Below, piece after piece: positions 1 to 8,035 of a DNA stretch of 20,321 bases. Under the pieces are notes generated by a model. That model saw nothing but the letters and a program-made list of their open reading frames with translations. It was not told the DNA's origin and searched no databases. Positions within the stretch are counted from its first letter, which is position 1, and every line of letters starts with the position of its first letter. The DNA comes from Conoideocrella luteorostrata (Eukaryota; Ascomycota; Sordariomycetes; Hypocreales; Clavicipitaceae), in the NCBI GenBank assembly GCA_032433595.1, contig JASWJB010000517.1, forward strand, positions 1-20,321, written 5' to 3'. The translations under genes and the position numbers were made by a program.

Positions 1-110
1 TTTTTTTTTTTTTTTTAAAAAATTTTAAAATTTTAAAAATTTTTTTTTTAAAAAACAAAATAAAGAGAGTTTGAGGATTTCTTTCTTTCTTTTTTTTTTA
101 AACCCAAATT
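1..110. repeat. Low-complexity A/T tract
   Basis: Homopolymer runs of T and A alternate over the first 60 bases. A short TTTC-type microsatellite and another T run follow around 78-100. No coding potential is visible. Such a tract at the window edge may be a genuine AT-rich spacer or a poorly resolved assembly end. Confidence 0.7.
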
Positions 111-240
111 ATCCTGCCCCAATATCCGTGTCATATACCTTGTTTTTCTTACACTTTTATATTTTATTCCACCACGTTATTTCCTAACAACTTCAACTAG
201 TGTATTTGTCCTCGCTTTTAACCATACATTTGTGCAAATT

Positions 241-345
241 ATGCACTTCACTTTCGGCGCTAACTACGACGAATACCTCCACGCCGAAACCAAACACGAC
301 CAAGAGAGTTTGGTGAACGATATCACGAAAGACACTTTTGTACAT
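241..345 (+). pseudogene. Possible orphan first exon, unknown protein
   Basis: From the ATG at 241, 35 codons run open with a strong preference for C in the third position (TTC, GGC, AAC, TAC, GAC, CTC, CAC, GCC). The surrounding AT-rich DNA does not show this. The stretch ends exactly at a good donor, GTGAGT, at 346, in phase 0. The predicted peptide is hydrophilic and rich in His, Asp and Glu, and I recognise no family. An open frame reads on to 447 if unspliced. No convincing second exon follows, because a diverged repeat begins near 447. This is either the 5' end of a gene lost to that repeat, or chance. Coding bias and the splice site are what I see; the truncated-gene reading is inference. 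Confidence 0.25.
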
Positions 346-446
346 GTGAGTAGATCAAAGTGGTACGATTTGGGAATGTATAAAGAAAGAAAAATAGCAA
401 TGTGCCATATTCTGATGTTGGTGCAATGGTACGCCACACGCGGTTG

Positions 447-655
447 ATGTGTGGACCGGATGTGTGGATACACGAGCTGTGAGAGAAAGGTTACGTGGCC
501 TCTGGGCTTAAGGCAGGAATTCAGGACGAAAATGTCTCAGATTATAGGAGGATTTGGACGAGGCCGTCAGACGAGGGATTCTGCATCCATCAATACAGTA
601 ACACAACTCTTCCCATCAATGCTATCAAATTTGAACCTCTCGTGCCAATTCCAAC
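447..655 (+). repeat. Diverged dispersed repeat, copy 1
   Basis: This stretch matches 7604-7805 in the same orientation. Shared blocks include GGTTACGTGGCCTCTGGGC and CTCTTCCCATCAATGC, with indels and substitutions between them. The differences are not mainly C-to-T, so the copies look old. No terminal TG...CA pair or target duplication was found, so the element class is undetermined; an old solo LTR or MITE-like piece would fit. An open frame at 451-897 runs across this repeat and into the adjacent LTR and is unlikely to be a gene. Confidence 0.6.
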
Positions 656-818
656 AGCTGTCTGTTAGGTTGTTTAAGGTGGGCGCAGGCACGAGGTTAT
701 TGGAGCTCGTTATAGAATCGGATAAAAAGAATCAAACATCATCATGCCCTCTAATCACGAGTGTCATGACAGAATTAGCCAGCGTATCGTTGGGGTCACG
801 TGGAGGAGGCGGCAGGAG

Positions 819-823
819 CCTCA
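819..823. repeat. Target-site duplication CCTCA, left copy
   Basis: The five bases CCTCA directly precede the family-A solo LTR and are repeated exactly at 1511-1515 directly after it. This is the 5-bp staggered-cut duplication expected from a retroviral-type integrase. Confidence 0.85.
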
Positions 824-1510
824 TGTCACAAGTGAGCAGCTATGGAAGTCGGTCTCTAAGGCAGTGGAAAAATGTCCTTGATTTCTTATCTAATTGACGG
901 GAATTCGACTACTATTTATCTCTACGATATTCCTTCTTTTGTGAATTTATTCCATTCCATTGATTCTGACGAATCGTAGGTTTCCGGCGATATCGTCCGT
1001 TTCCGGTGATGTTGAATTCCTCGTGCGGGGCGCATTTGTTGCGTTATGTGCCTTCATGAGTGAGGGAAGGAGCAATTTACACTGGAAATCAGCAGGAATA
1101 GGTGGAATAGATAGATTTGAGAGTGCAAGCAGTGATATTGATAGATGATGTTCTGACTTGAATAATACCCTCTGACGGGCATCGTGACCCTTCTTTATAG
1201 ACCTTCAGCGACCGGGAAATTCCCTGGAATTCAGGTGCCTCAGGCCTGCATTCCTTGGCATCGTGCCACCTAATTTCACCTTCTTCCACTATCGTACGAT
1301 ACTAGCTAATACGAGGCATCAGGACCTTCCGAAGGTGCCACTCTAATCTCAACAGCATTCGTCGGCATCGTTCAATTCTGACGATATTGAATGCTTCCGG
1401 TCGTACGATTCTGTTGAAATTGAATGCTTCCGATAATGTTGAATGATTCCGGTCGCATCGTGCGTTTTCGGTGATATTGAGTGCATTGTTGAGGAATGTT
1501 TCCTGTGACA
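824..1510 (+). mobile_element. Solo LTR, family A, 687 bp
   Basis: The element begins TGTCACAAG and ends TTTCCTGTGACA, a 7-bp terminal inverted repeat with the TG...CA ends of retrotransposon LTRs. It is flanked by a perfect 5-bp target-site duplication, CCTCA, at 819-823 and 1511-1515. No internal domain accompanies it, so it is a solo LTR left by LTR-LTR recombination. Near its 3' end, about 1375-1480, are three imperfect copies of a 25-30-bp unit built on GTTGAATGCTTCCGGTCG. Copies at 5933-6290 and 6872-6958 share its ends. Compared with the 5933 copy it carries about 325 extra bp (roughly 1035-1355) bounded by GCATTYGT microhomology, either gained here or lost there. It shows little RIP-type change. 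Confidence 0.85.
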
Positions 1511-1515
1511 CCTCA
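1511..1515. repeat. Target-site duplication CCTCA, right copy
   Basis: Exact partner of 819-823, directly after the terminal TGTGACA of the solo LTR. Confidence 0.85.
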
Positions 1516-1754
1516 TGTTCAGATACTAGATCTTGATGGTGCCGAATGTATTGACCCCTAAGCGCAGGGAAAGCTTCGTATTCGTTGATAATGCTGATGT
1601 CGACGATGCTGCTGATGGCGACAATAATGCTGATATAGATCCGCCTACGGAAGTAGATGCTTCTAGTTCGCTTTTGCTTCCAATCTTCGTTAGTGAAAGT
1701 AGACTTTCATCTAGTGACATATGAACCAGCCTAAATTAACAGAGCTAGTTTTCT

Positions 1755-2408
1755 TCATCCCTCGTAGTCGACGTTAAACAGTAGTGAAGGGATGCCGTTA
1801 CCACCCGCTCTACCATCGTCTGCCTCTTCGGCGACATCCTCCTTGTCTTCAACGCCGGCGGCGGCAGCGGGCTTATTGGTGGCGAGATCAACGCCGTCAA
1901 CACTAGCGCCAGCCTGACTTGGGCTGGTGGAGCTGCGGCAGGTGGTGGCGGTGGGAGCAGCGGGCCACACAATGGTGGGGGGACGTGCTACGCGTCCGTA
2001 GCGACAAATGACCCATCGCGCTACGGAGTACATTCGGTCAGAAATGGTGGTGACATGGAGTTGTTAAGTGTCACTTACCGGTGGCCGTTTCGCTTTCTCG
2101 AACGCGATGTCCCGTCCGTCAAGACTGAGATTCACGAGCTCTGCGACGGCCGTTCTGAAGAGTGACCGAGTCGGGAACGCGAGGTAGGCGACGCCTCGAT
2201 GCTCCCTGCCTGATCTGTCAGGTGTTTGCCAGAAAAACCTATCGCTGCCCGGGTTGGTGAGTGTCGCCCGATAGAGGTACTTAAATTGCAATCGGGTCGA
2301 TGCATGATTGACATTCCTGGCGATGATTAGTCGCTTGTGCCTTCGAGCAGCCCGGAACTCAGTCTCTGCCTGCTGGTTCTGGTTCTGGATATGCTCAACT
2401 TGGGAGCA
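1755..2408 (-). pseudogene. RRM-like RNA-binding protein fragment
   Basis: On the minus strand a frame is open for 110 codons from 2408 to 2079. It contains RGVAYLAF, which fits the RNP1 motif of an RNA-recognition motif, followed by ...LSLDGRDIAFEKAKRP, the usual helix 2-beta 4 end of an RRM. A weak RNP2-like stretch, LIIARNV, lies upstream. The exon ends at a strong donor, GTAAGT (2078-2073). CTGAC branch-like and TAG acceptor sequences lie near 2040-2020. An open frame continuing to 1755 encodes a tail rich in Ala, Gly, Asp and Glu, but I could not find a splice that joins it in frame, so this join is uncertain. No start codon is evident, and the 5' part overlaps the opposite-strand helicase fragment. 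Role, if functional: RNA binding. I regard it as a truncated relic. Confidence 0.35.
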
Positions 2409-2909
2409 TTAGAGGAAGTTTGTAAGAGAAGCATGAAACTGGGCACCTTCATTACCAAGCATGGGGGCATACAAAGTTCTCGCGCCAAGGCGGCGGAAAA
2501 GGAGAGAGTTCTCAAGGCTCTGGCAATCGCTTTGTTTACTCGAACAGCCATCAAGCACACCGGCGTCGACGAGTATTGGACTGTACACAACAATGTATCT
2601 GCCAAGCTTGCACCACCTAGCGCCCTCCTCAACGGTGCCTATGAATGGATTGTGTACACCAACCTCAGCATGACAGGAGGGCGTGTCTACCTTAAGACAG
2701 CCTCCATCATCGACCCAGAATGGCTCGTGGTCAGTTCCCCTCTGGTTTGACAAACTGTACAGTCGGTTAACAGTGCTCAGGACTTGCCTTACTTCAGCGA
2801 CGATAGACTGCCCATGAAGCATGACAAGTCAACATACCGCCAAGAAAACGTTAAGAAATCACTTGACTATGCCAGAGCCGCGATCAAAGCAGCGTCTGAG
2901 AGCCAGTAA
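2391..2909 (+). pseudogene. DEAH-box RNA helicase C-terminal fragment (OB fold)
   Basis: Two exons are visible. Exon 1 runs from about 2391 to 2729, intron GTCAGT...CTCAG spans 2730-2780 (51 nt), and exon 2 is 2781-2909 ending in TAA; the splice is phase 0. The product resembles the C-terminal ratchet and OB-fold region of DEAH/RHA helicases: a KALAIALF helix, APPSALL in the place of the family's HPSS segment, EWIVY, and IDPEWL. Exon 2 adds a basic tail with LPYFSDDRLP and QENVKKSLDYAR. Intact members are ATP-driven RNA remodelling enzymes of 700 or more residues. Here both RecA motor domains (Walker A, DEAH, QRxGR) are missing: an in-frame TAG lies just upstream at 2328-2330, and the RRM-like fragment lies on the opposite strand. 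The domain call is fairly firm; the subfamily (Prp22, Prp43, DHX) is not resolved. I call it a headless relic. Confidence 0.6.
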
Positions 2910-4241
2910 GTCAACTGCTCCTTGTCGGCACCACAACGACCCCTGAGCTGTGAAAGCTTACTTCAACTCTCGACGAGCGAGGGGGAAACCCGACTTTTGT
3001 TAATTACTTCGAGTTAGCGCTCTTGCTTCAAGCTCACGTTTGTTTTTATGCTTCGGGTTTGCCCCCGTGGACCTCGGTCCTGAGATCGTAAGGGTGCCTT
3101 TTTGGGGCGTGAGTTCGACTCTCACAAGATCTGATCTGCAAGTCCGTCGGTTTCTGAAGAGCGTTTACGCATATGCTGCATTTTTGATGGTCATTCTGAG
3201 AGATGACATTGGAGATAACCTCTGTGCTGTGGCAGATTGCCAAAGATCCAGCTGAATCAGATCCCTTGTTTGAGTTGCAGGATTCCATTGATCGTTTTCA
3301 TGAACACTAGCGCATAGAATCTGGGATACTTTATTTCAAGGAGGGCTTTGATTTTGACGTAGTTATTCTCTTCAGTAGGGCATGGATATTCTTTGTTGGA
3401 TCCCCATGGACGCAAATCCGTTGATGAGAATTTGTTCACGGTAGATATCCCAACACCGCACATCACTGGGTGTTCTTGAGTCCTAGCCTTGTACAAGACA
3501 TCTCACCCGCCCCTTCCCTCTCCACGACCATAAAATCTCGCTGAAATTGAGCAGGGTCTAGCGACCAGCGAAGCGCTCCGTGTCTTTCCATTGAAATGAT
3601 AGATTTGCTGTTCAATAGCCGGCTACAGATTGACAACAGCCATCGGCGGACTGGATACTATTCCATACGACAGCGACAGAATTCTCCCCATACTCCTCGT
3701 AGAAAGCGAAAAATTGAAATCAATAACAAAATCAATGTATATAGAAGAAGACTTACACATTAGAAGAACTTTAAGCTTATGGTGCTTTTCACAAATAAAA
3801 GAGTGCTGCTCATAGATGATGTGTCTTCATGTGAACCGACGACTTTAGTGTTATTCGTTGTACTTAGCTTCATCTTGTTGGATCGGCCCTTCTGGAATTT
3901 GGTTATAGAGTGGTGCCAAACCGTGGATTCGCGACAAAGTTTCAGGTTTCCCCCCACTGTAACTTAAGATATTGGCCAATTTACAGCACGAAATCGCGAA
4001 TATCCCTGTTCTAGACCGCGCCTGGGTTTAAATGTATCCGTGGCTTGAATCTTCAGGCTCTATTTATCATGGTCATGGCAGTCTCTTCTCAGTCATGGCA
4101 CTGCAAAATTATTTATCGTAATGCCCTGTAATTCTATTTCATTGATGTATGGGCATTCTATACCTACTAGGCCAGTGTATTAAAACCTCACGATGTATAC
4201 TCCTCTTTAAAAATCCATAAAACAAAAAGGAAAATCAACAA
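2910..4241. other. Long stretch without a recognisable gene
   Basis: I see no gene I can defend here. A frame at 3630-3815 (plus) has a protein-like start (LTTAIGGLDTIPYDSD...) that may be a decayed exon, but it has no family match I recognise and runs into AT-rich DNA. At 3109-3125 there is a perfect 5-bp stem around TTCGACT, resembling a tRNA T-arm, without the rest of a tRNA. AT content rises toward 4200. Confidence 0.5.
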
Positions 4242-5287
4242 TTAGGGTACAGAGTTGCAGCGAACCAGACCATTCAAGCAAAACAGCCTTCCAAAAGCAT
4301 CGATTGCTGCTTCTGGCTCATTTATGCTTATTGCCGCATAAGAAACTGTGAACCCTTCACACTTAATAGGTTCAGACGGCCTCTCGAATCTGTCCAAGAA
4401 TGAGGACGGGATACATGCCTTATAGAAATAAGCCACACGTGCCCGAATAAAGGGGAACCCAACGGCACACACGTCCTCCCCCTTACTATCGTCTCGACGA
4501 GTACCACACTGCCCTGAGCGGCGTCCTTGTCGTTGCTTCTGTGCCATGGCAATCAAAACGGCTACAATATAGGGATCCTCCTCTCGGACCTCTGGCTGGA
4601 GACGCCGAAATTTGCGTCTTAACATCCGATATATAGGTAGATTAGGACGTGGACCTTTCTTCCAGTAGCTGAATATGTATCTATCCCTGCTCGACTCGAG
4701 GGTTCCGAAGTTGATATACGTCAGGTACCGTCCCGAGTCTGCTGTGAAGGGGGCGCATGGCAGGACGCGCGCGACCTGTTGCCCACTATAGTGTATTTCG
4801 AGGCTGTCGGGGCTGTTTGACAAAACGTGATTAGCGGCTACTAGAAGTGCAGACGCGTATTCCATGGAATGGTCACTAACCTATTGGTCAACCCGGTGAG
4901 TCCAAAATACTCTAATATGTCGCTAAAAAAATACTGTTGTAGACCAGCGTCGAGGCAACTAAGCCTTGATGTGGCTTTGAGGAGGTCTTTAGAATATGGC
5001 ACGCTTTTGTTTCGATGGGGATGGTGATATTTAGTAGGCCGTTGCTTGCGGAACTTTATATTGAGAACGTCCAGGTGAACGGCAGTCCACACGAGGGGCT
5101 GAATGTAAAGGGGTGTTCTGTTATGTTTCAGCATCAATGCGCGTAACGATGTTTTTACGAGAGAACTGGAGCTGGACGTCGGCGCGAGTAGTGACACGGA
5201 TTCAGATGCGGGTATCAACGGTGATCTTGATGGGAATGAGGGCGAGGGAGCTGATGCTTCTTTTCTTGACTTGGATCGGGTGATCAT
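4242..5287 (-). CDS. Conserved-looking fungal protein of unknown function, frame-broken
   Basis: Two minus-strand frames overlap at 4841-4865. The first (5287 to 4841) starts MITRSKSRK and has a Ser/Pro-rich leader, then a folded-looking part with LLKATSRLSCLDAGLQQYFF and ILEYFGLTGL. The second (to TAA at 4242-4244) continues with EYASALLVAANHVLSNSPDS, then EEDPYIVAVLIAMAQKQRQ, a run of basic residues, and YFYKACIPSSFLDRFERPSE. From memory, unassigned fungal proteins of similar layout (a DPYhhALLIAhAQ motif, then YFYxACIPxxFLDKF) are common, so I think this is one gene of about 340-350 residues. The junction needs either a 1-nt frameshift around 4865-4890 or a 59-nt intron (GTATTT at 4942 to TTAG at about 4884). 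That intron would splice in frame but would remove YFFSDILEYFGLTGLTN, which looks coding. No membrane segment or catalytic motif is visible, and I assign no function. Confidence 0.55.
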
Positions 5288-5708
5288 GATGGTAGCTTTG
5301 GTTGTGAGTGTGAAGGAGAAGAAATTTATGTGTGTGTTAATGGTTGGTAGGTGTATGTCATAGCGACACCTTAGCTTAAACCCTACTTAGGTACCTTGTA
5401 GACCACAAGTCTGGGCCATCTTTGAGCCCGTGGCTGCCTGGACAAACACTGCTTGCACGACGCCAGGTTAGCACAGACTTGACCCGATCGCGTCCTCAAT
5501 GGGCAGAGCTTCTTACGACGCTACGGCTCTTGGTTTCCCACACATGTAAAATACATTATATATTTACTAATGCAATATGCTATAACTGTCCCAGCGGGGA
5601 AAGCACAGTATTGCTGGTTGTTGAACAAGATACTAAATAACACGGTAGAACGCGCAGTAGTGCGAGAGAACCTCATGGATCCAAGACCGTAGCTGCTGAT
5701 GGCTGTTT
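5288..5708. other. Intergenic stretch, nothing recognised
   Basis: This lies upstream of the minus-strand gene ending at 5287. It holds only short frames without family features or clear coding bias. The first 120 bases presumably contain the promoter of that gene, but no convincing TATA or CAAT element stands out. Confidence 0.4.
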
Positions 5709-5932
5709 GTGATCAAAGCCCATCCTGTGACAGCCCTGGCCACCGCATGCACGATGAGCTTGAAGAGCGAAGCTTCAGAAGAATTTTGGAAAAAGCAACT
5801 TTCAGGAGCGACTTCGACGCCATTTCCATTTATTGACGCAAACGCGATTGGCAAAATCACTAAAACCATGAAAAAGGCGTTTTGTCCACAGTGGCTTCTG
5901 AACGCGTCAATCACCCCAGCTACGGTCATTAA
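5709..5932 (+). pseudogene. NRPS condensation-domain fragment, truncated by an LTR
   Basis: The frame reads SLKSEASEEFWKKQLSGATSTPFP, the pattern (...A..FW..QL.GA....FP) of the linker between the two lobes of a non-ribosomal peptide synthetase condensation domain. It goes on to ITKTMKKAF and SITPATVIN, matching the start of the second lobe, where families usually continue A-A-W-A-hh. The match stops at 5932, where the family-A LTR begins with TGTCACA, and does not resume after the LTR at 6290. Only about 75 residues of a roughly 450-residue domain remain. The catalytic HHxxxDG histidines, which lie N-terminal to this piece, are absent, and no adenylation or carrier-protein motifs occur nearby. 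It is a relic, not a functional synthetase. The family call rests on motif recall and could be confused with other CoA-dependent acyltransferases. Confidence 0.45.
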
Positions 5933-6290
5933 TGTCACAAGTGAGCAGCTATGGAAGTCGGTCTCTAAGGCAGTGGAAAAATGTCCTTGATTTCTATCTA
6001 ATTGACGGGAATTCGGCTGCTATTTATCTCTACGATATTCCTTCTTTCGTGCATTTATTCCATTCCATTGATTCTGACGATATAGTCCGTTTCCGGTGAT
6101 GTTGAATTCCTCGTGCGGGGCGCATTCGTCGGCATCGTTCAATTCCGACAATATTAAATGCTTCCGGTTGTATAATTCTGTTGAATTTAAATGCTTCTAG
6201 TAATATTAAATGTTTCTGATCGCATTATGTATTTTTAGCGATATTAAGCATTATTATTAAGTGCATTATTAAGGAATATTTTCTGTGATA
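5933..6290 (+). mobile_element. Family-A LTR relic, half RIP-mutated
   Basis: It starts TGTCACAAGTGAGCAGC, nearly identical to the solo LTR at 824, and ends TTTTCTGTGATA, a C-to-T version of the other copy's end. Up to about 6140 it is nearly identical to 824-1035. The rest matches 1355-1510 with many C-to-T and G-to-A changes, so unmutated and RIP-like DNA meet inside one 358-bp element. It lacks the roughly 325 bp present at 1035-1355 of the first copy. The flanks (ATTAA before, AATAG after) are not a clear target duplication, so one end may be rearranged. The element abuts and terminates the NRPS fragment. Confidence 0.75.
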
Positions 6291-6871
6291 AATAGTAATA
6301 GTATTTTTAATACTAGTTTGTCGACCCAAAAGGCACACCCCCAACACTCACGTATACTGAGGTCTGACACACACCCAGCAACGCTCCGTACACTTATGTG
6401 AAGGCTTCTCGCAAAGGCCTCCGGTATTTCGTAGTAACCTTTCTCTTGCCGAGATCAAATGGTTGTGTATGTTGCCTGCCACTTATGGAGCAACTACGCA
6501 CTTCAATTAAACAAAACAATGAATGAATGTGTGAGGCGTAAAAGCCAAGTGAACTTCGGGGGAAAACTTCTGTCAATTCTTGATGCATGATTGTTGTTGC
6601 CTCTGGAAGGGCACAAACGCACTACTTATAGCTATACTATTTGATCTGACCAAATTGGCCAAGTCCACAACTCACGTGAATGCGACCTTGTCACCCTAGA
6701 GGATCTTTTCCGCCCACATACTAGAAATCAAAAAACTAGTTTTTAAGTAGTACTAGTCTTCCTCGGAAAGACCAGAGGTAGAAATTTATCTTACATGCTC
6801 CAACAGAGCTCATGTGCTGCATCATTACCCTCGGAGAGGGAGAATGAGATCAAGAGCTGTTCGTACTTAAT
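6291..6871. other. Intergenic stretch, nothing recognised
   Basis: The DNA directly after the LTR relic stays AT-rich for about 40 bases and then returns to ordinary composition. No frame here has family features or clear coding bias. Short frames such as 6394-6588 on the minus strand lack any recognisable motif. Confidence 0.4.
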
Positions 6872-6958
6872 TAATGTTAAATAATTCCGGCCGCATTGTG
6901 CGTTTTCGGTGATATTGAGTGCATCGTGCGTTGGTTGTGAGGAATGTTTCCTGTGACA
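6872..6958 (+). mobile_element. 3'-terminal fragment of a family-A LTR
   Basis: This matches the last ~80 bp of the solo LTR (from about 1432 to 1510), including CGTTTTCGGTGATATTGAGT and the terminal TTTCCTGTGACA. It has a short insertion (GCGTTGGT) before the end. Sequence upstream of 6872 shows only faint similarity, so the 5' part is deleted or diverged. No target duplication could be assigned. The following sequence (GAGGGCATTTACCAGCAC...) may be flank or internal retrotransposon sequence. Confidence 0.6.
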
Positions 6959-7603
6959 GAGGGCATTTACCAGCACATTGTTTTTGTTTGCAAATAACCG
7001 TCGCGCCATGTCTCTCTCGATTTAAAATAAAGCGCGTCATGCCTAGGGGGATAAAAAGGTTTTTAAGCATGAATTCTTCCCAACTTATGCCAGATACTCT
7101 CTCGATGACCAGTCCCGCAATATATATGCGTGATTATTGTACATATAAGTGCTACGGATTGGCTCCATCTAGGGAAGATAATTAAAGGTCAAAATAGACT
7201 GTTCTTTAGGCAAGAGAATGCGGTTGTTTGACTCTAAATAGAGAGCATCGGCCTATGCCTTCCAGTTCGGTGGCTTAAGATATCTAGGACGTTCAGCTTA
7301 GCTCTATAGAGCTGCATGTCCCTTTCTAGCTCAGGAAGTATTTCATGGACAGGGCTATCTTATGAGAGCAGGTCTATATAGCTACCTTGATCTCTATTAT
7401 GGTTGAATGATGGCTTGCGGAGTCATTGTTCAACGCTTCACATGTTGCAGACGTGCGGCGGTTTCTCTTCACCCAATTTTACGGTTGGTTAACCCTCTCA
7501 ATATGCTTTTTTCATTTGCTCTGCCAAGAATGATTAAATTAGCCCCTTCCCCCTTTGCCCGCTCCGCCTGGGGTGAAGTACGACTCATTATGTTGGATAA
7601 CAC
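6959..7603. other. Intergenic stretch, nothing recognised
   Basis: Frames such as 6919-7185 and 7407-7673 run across repeat boundaries and have no protein-family features. I find no RNA gene or strong regulatory motif. Confidence 0.4.
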
Positions 7604-7805
7604 CTGTGTATGTGTGTGTGGACATGCGGATACACGGGCTGTGAGTGAAAGGTTACGTGGCCTCTGGGCCTAGGGCAGAAACCTAAGACAGGCGTGTCCC
7701 GAATTGTAGGGGTATTTAGTTGTAGAGGATTTAGACGATGCTGTCAAACGAGGAAGCTCTTCCCATCAATGCATATCAACTTAAGCCTCTCCTATCAAAT
7801 CCAAA
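7604..7805 (+). repeat. Diverged dispersed repeat, copy 2
   Basis: Partner of 447-655, same orientation. It opens with a short TG-rich run (about 7604-7620), then GGATACACGGGCTGTGAGTGAAAGGTTACGTGGCC in two adjoining blocks, and ends near CTCTTCCCATCAATGC. It carries a different spacer from copy 1 in the middle. It lies about 90 bases past the likely original 3' end of the NLR coding region. Confidence 0.6.
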
Positions 7806-7894
7806 ACACATTGTCGTAAAGCATCATAGTTCGTACCTTAGCTCGACGTCTTATCATTGCCTAGGGACAAGGGGTGAGTGAAAGGATTGCAAAG

Positions 7895-8035
7895 CTACGC
7901 GTGAATGTATATCACTAAGCTATCAAAGCCAGCCGTTTCATCAACGTCTTCCGTCCATTTGGGCTGTTTTTCTCCAGTTATAGCCGTCCTTGGTTTCCAT
8001 GCAGCATCTCGATGACTGTCCGCGTCCTCTGGTTT
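7895..8035 (-). pseudogene. Read-through C-terminus of the NLR
   Basis: After the TAG at 8038-8036 the frame continues KPEDADSHRDAAWKPRT... to FDSLVIYIHA and a second TAG at 7897-7895. The segment has no further stop, is hydrophilic, and ends in an F-D-x-L-V-hhY pattern that I associate with the C-terminus of fungal TPR-NLR proteins. It is most simply the original tail, lost by the upstream nonsense change. The open frame is observed; homology is inferred. Confidence 0.45.

Noticed and set aside
451..897. 148-codon open frame on the plus strand
   Set aside because: It crosses the diverged repeat and runs into the family-A LTR, so it is composed of unrelated repeat pieces with no protein-family features.
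2409..2822. 137-codon minus-strand frame over the helicase fragment
   Set aside because: It is the shadow of the plus-strand OB-fold coding sequence, which has recognisable motifs and a splice structure, while this frame has none.
3061..3133. tRNA-like T-arm: GTGAG-TTCGACT-CTCAC at 3109-3125
   Set aside because: The arm is perfect, but the 7 bases after it do not pair with any sequence about 72 bases upstream, and no D-arm or A box is visible. A chance hairpin or an old tRNA-derived scrap is more likely than a tRNA gene.
5633..5938. 101-codon minus-strand frame
   Set aside because: It is antisense to the condensation-domain fragment and extends into the LTR. The plus-strand reading explains the sequence better.
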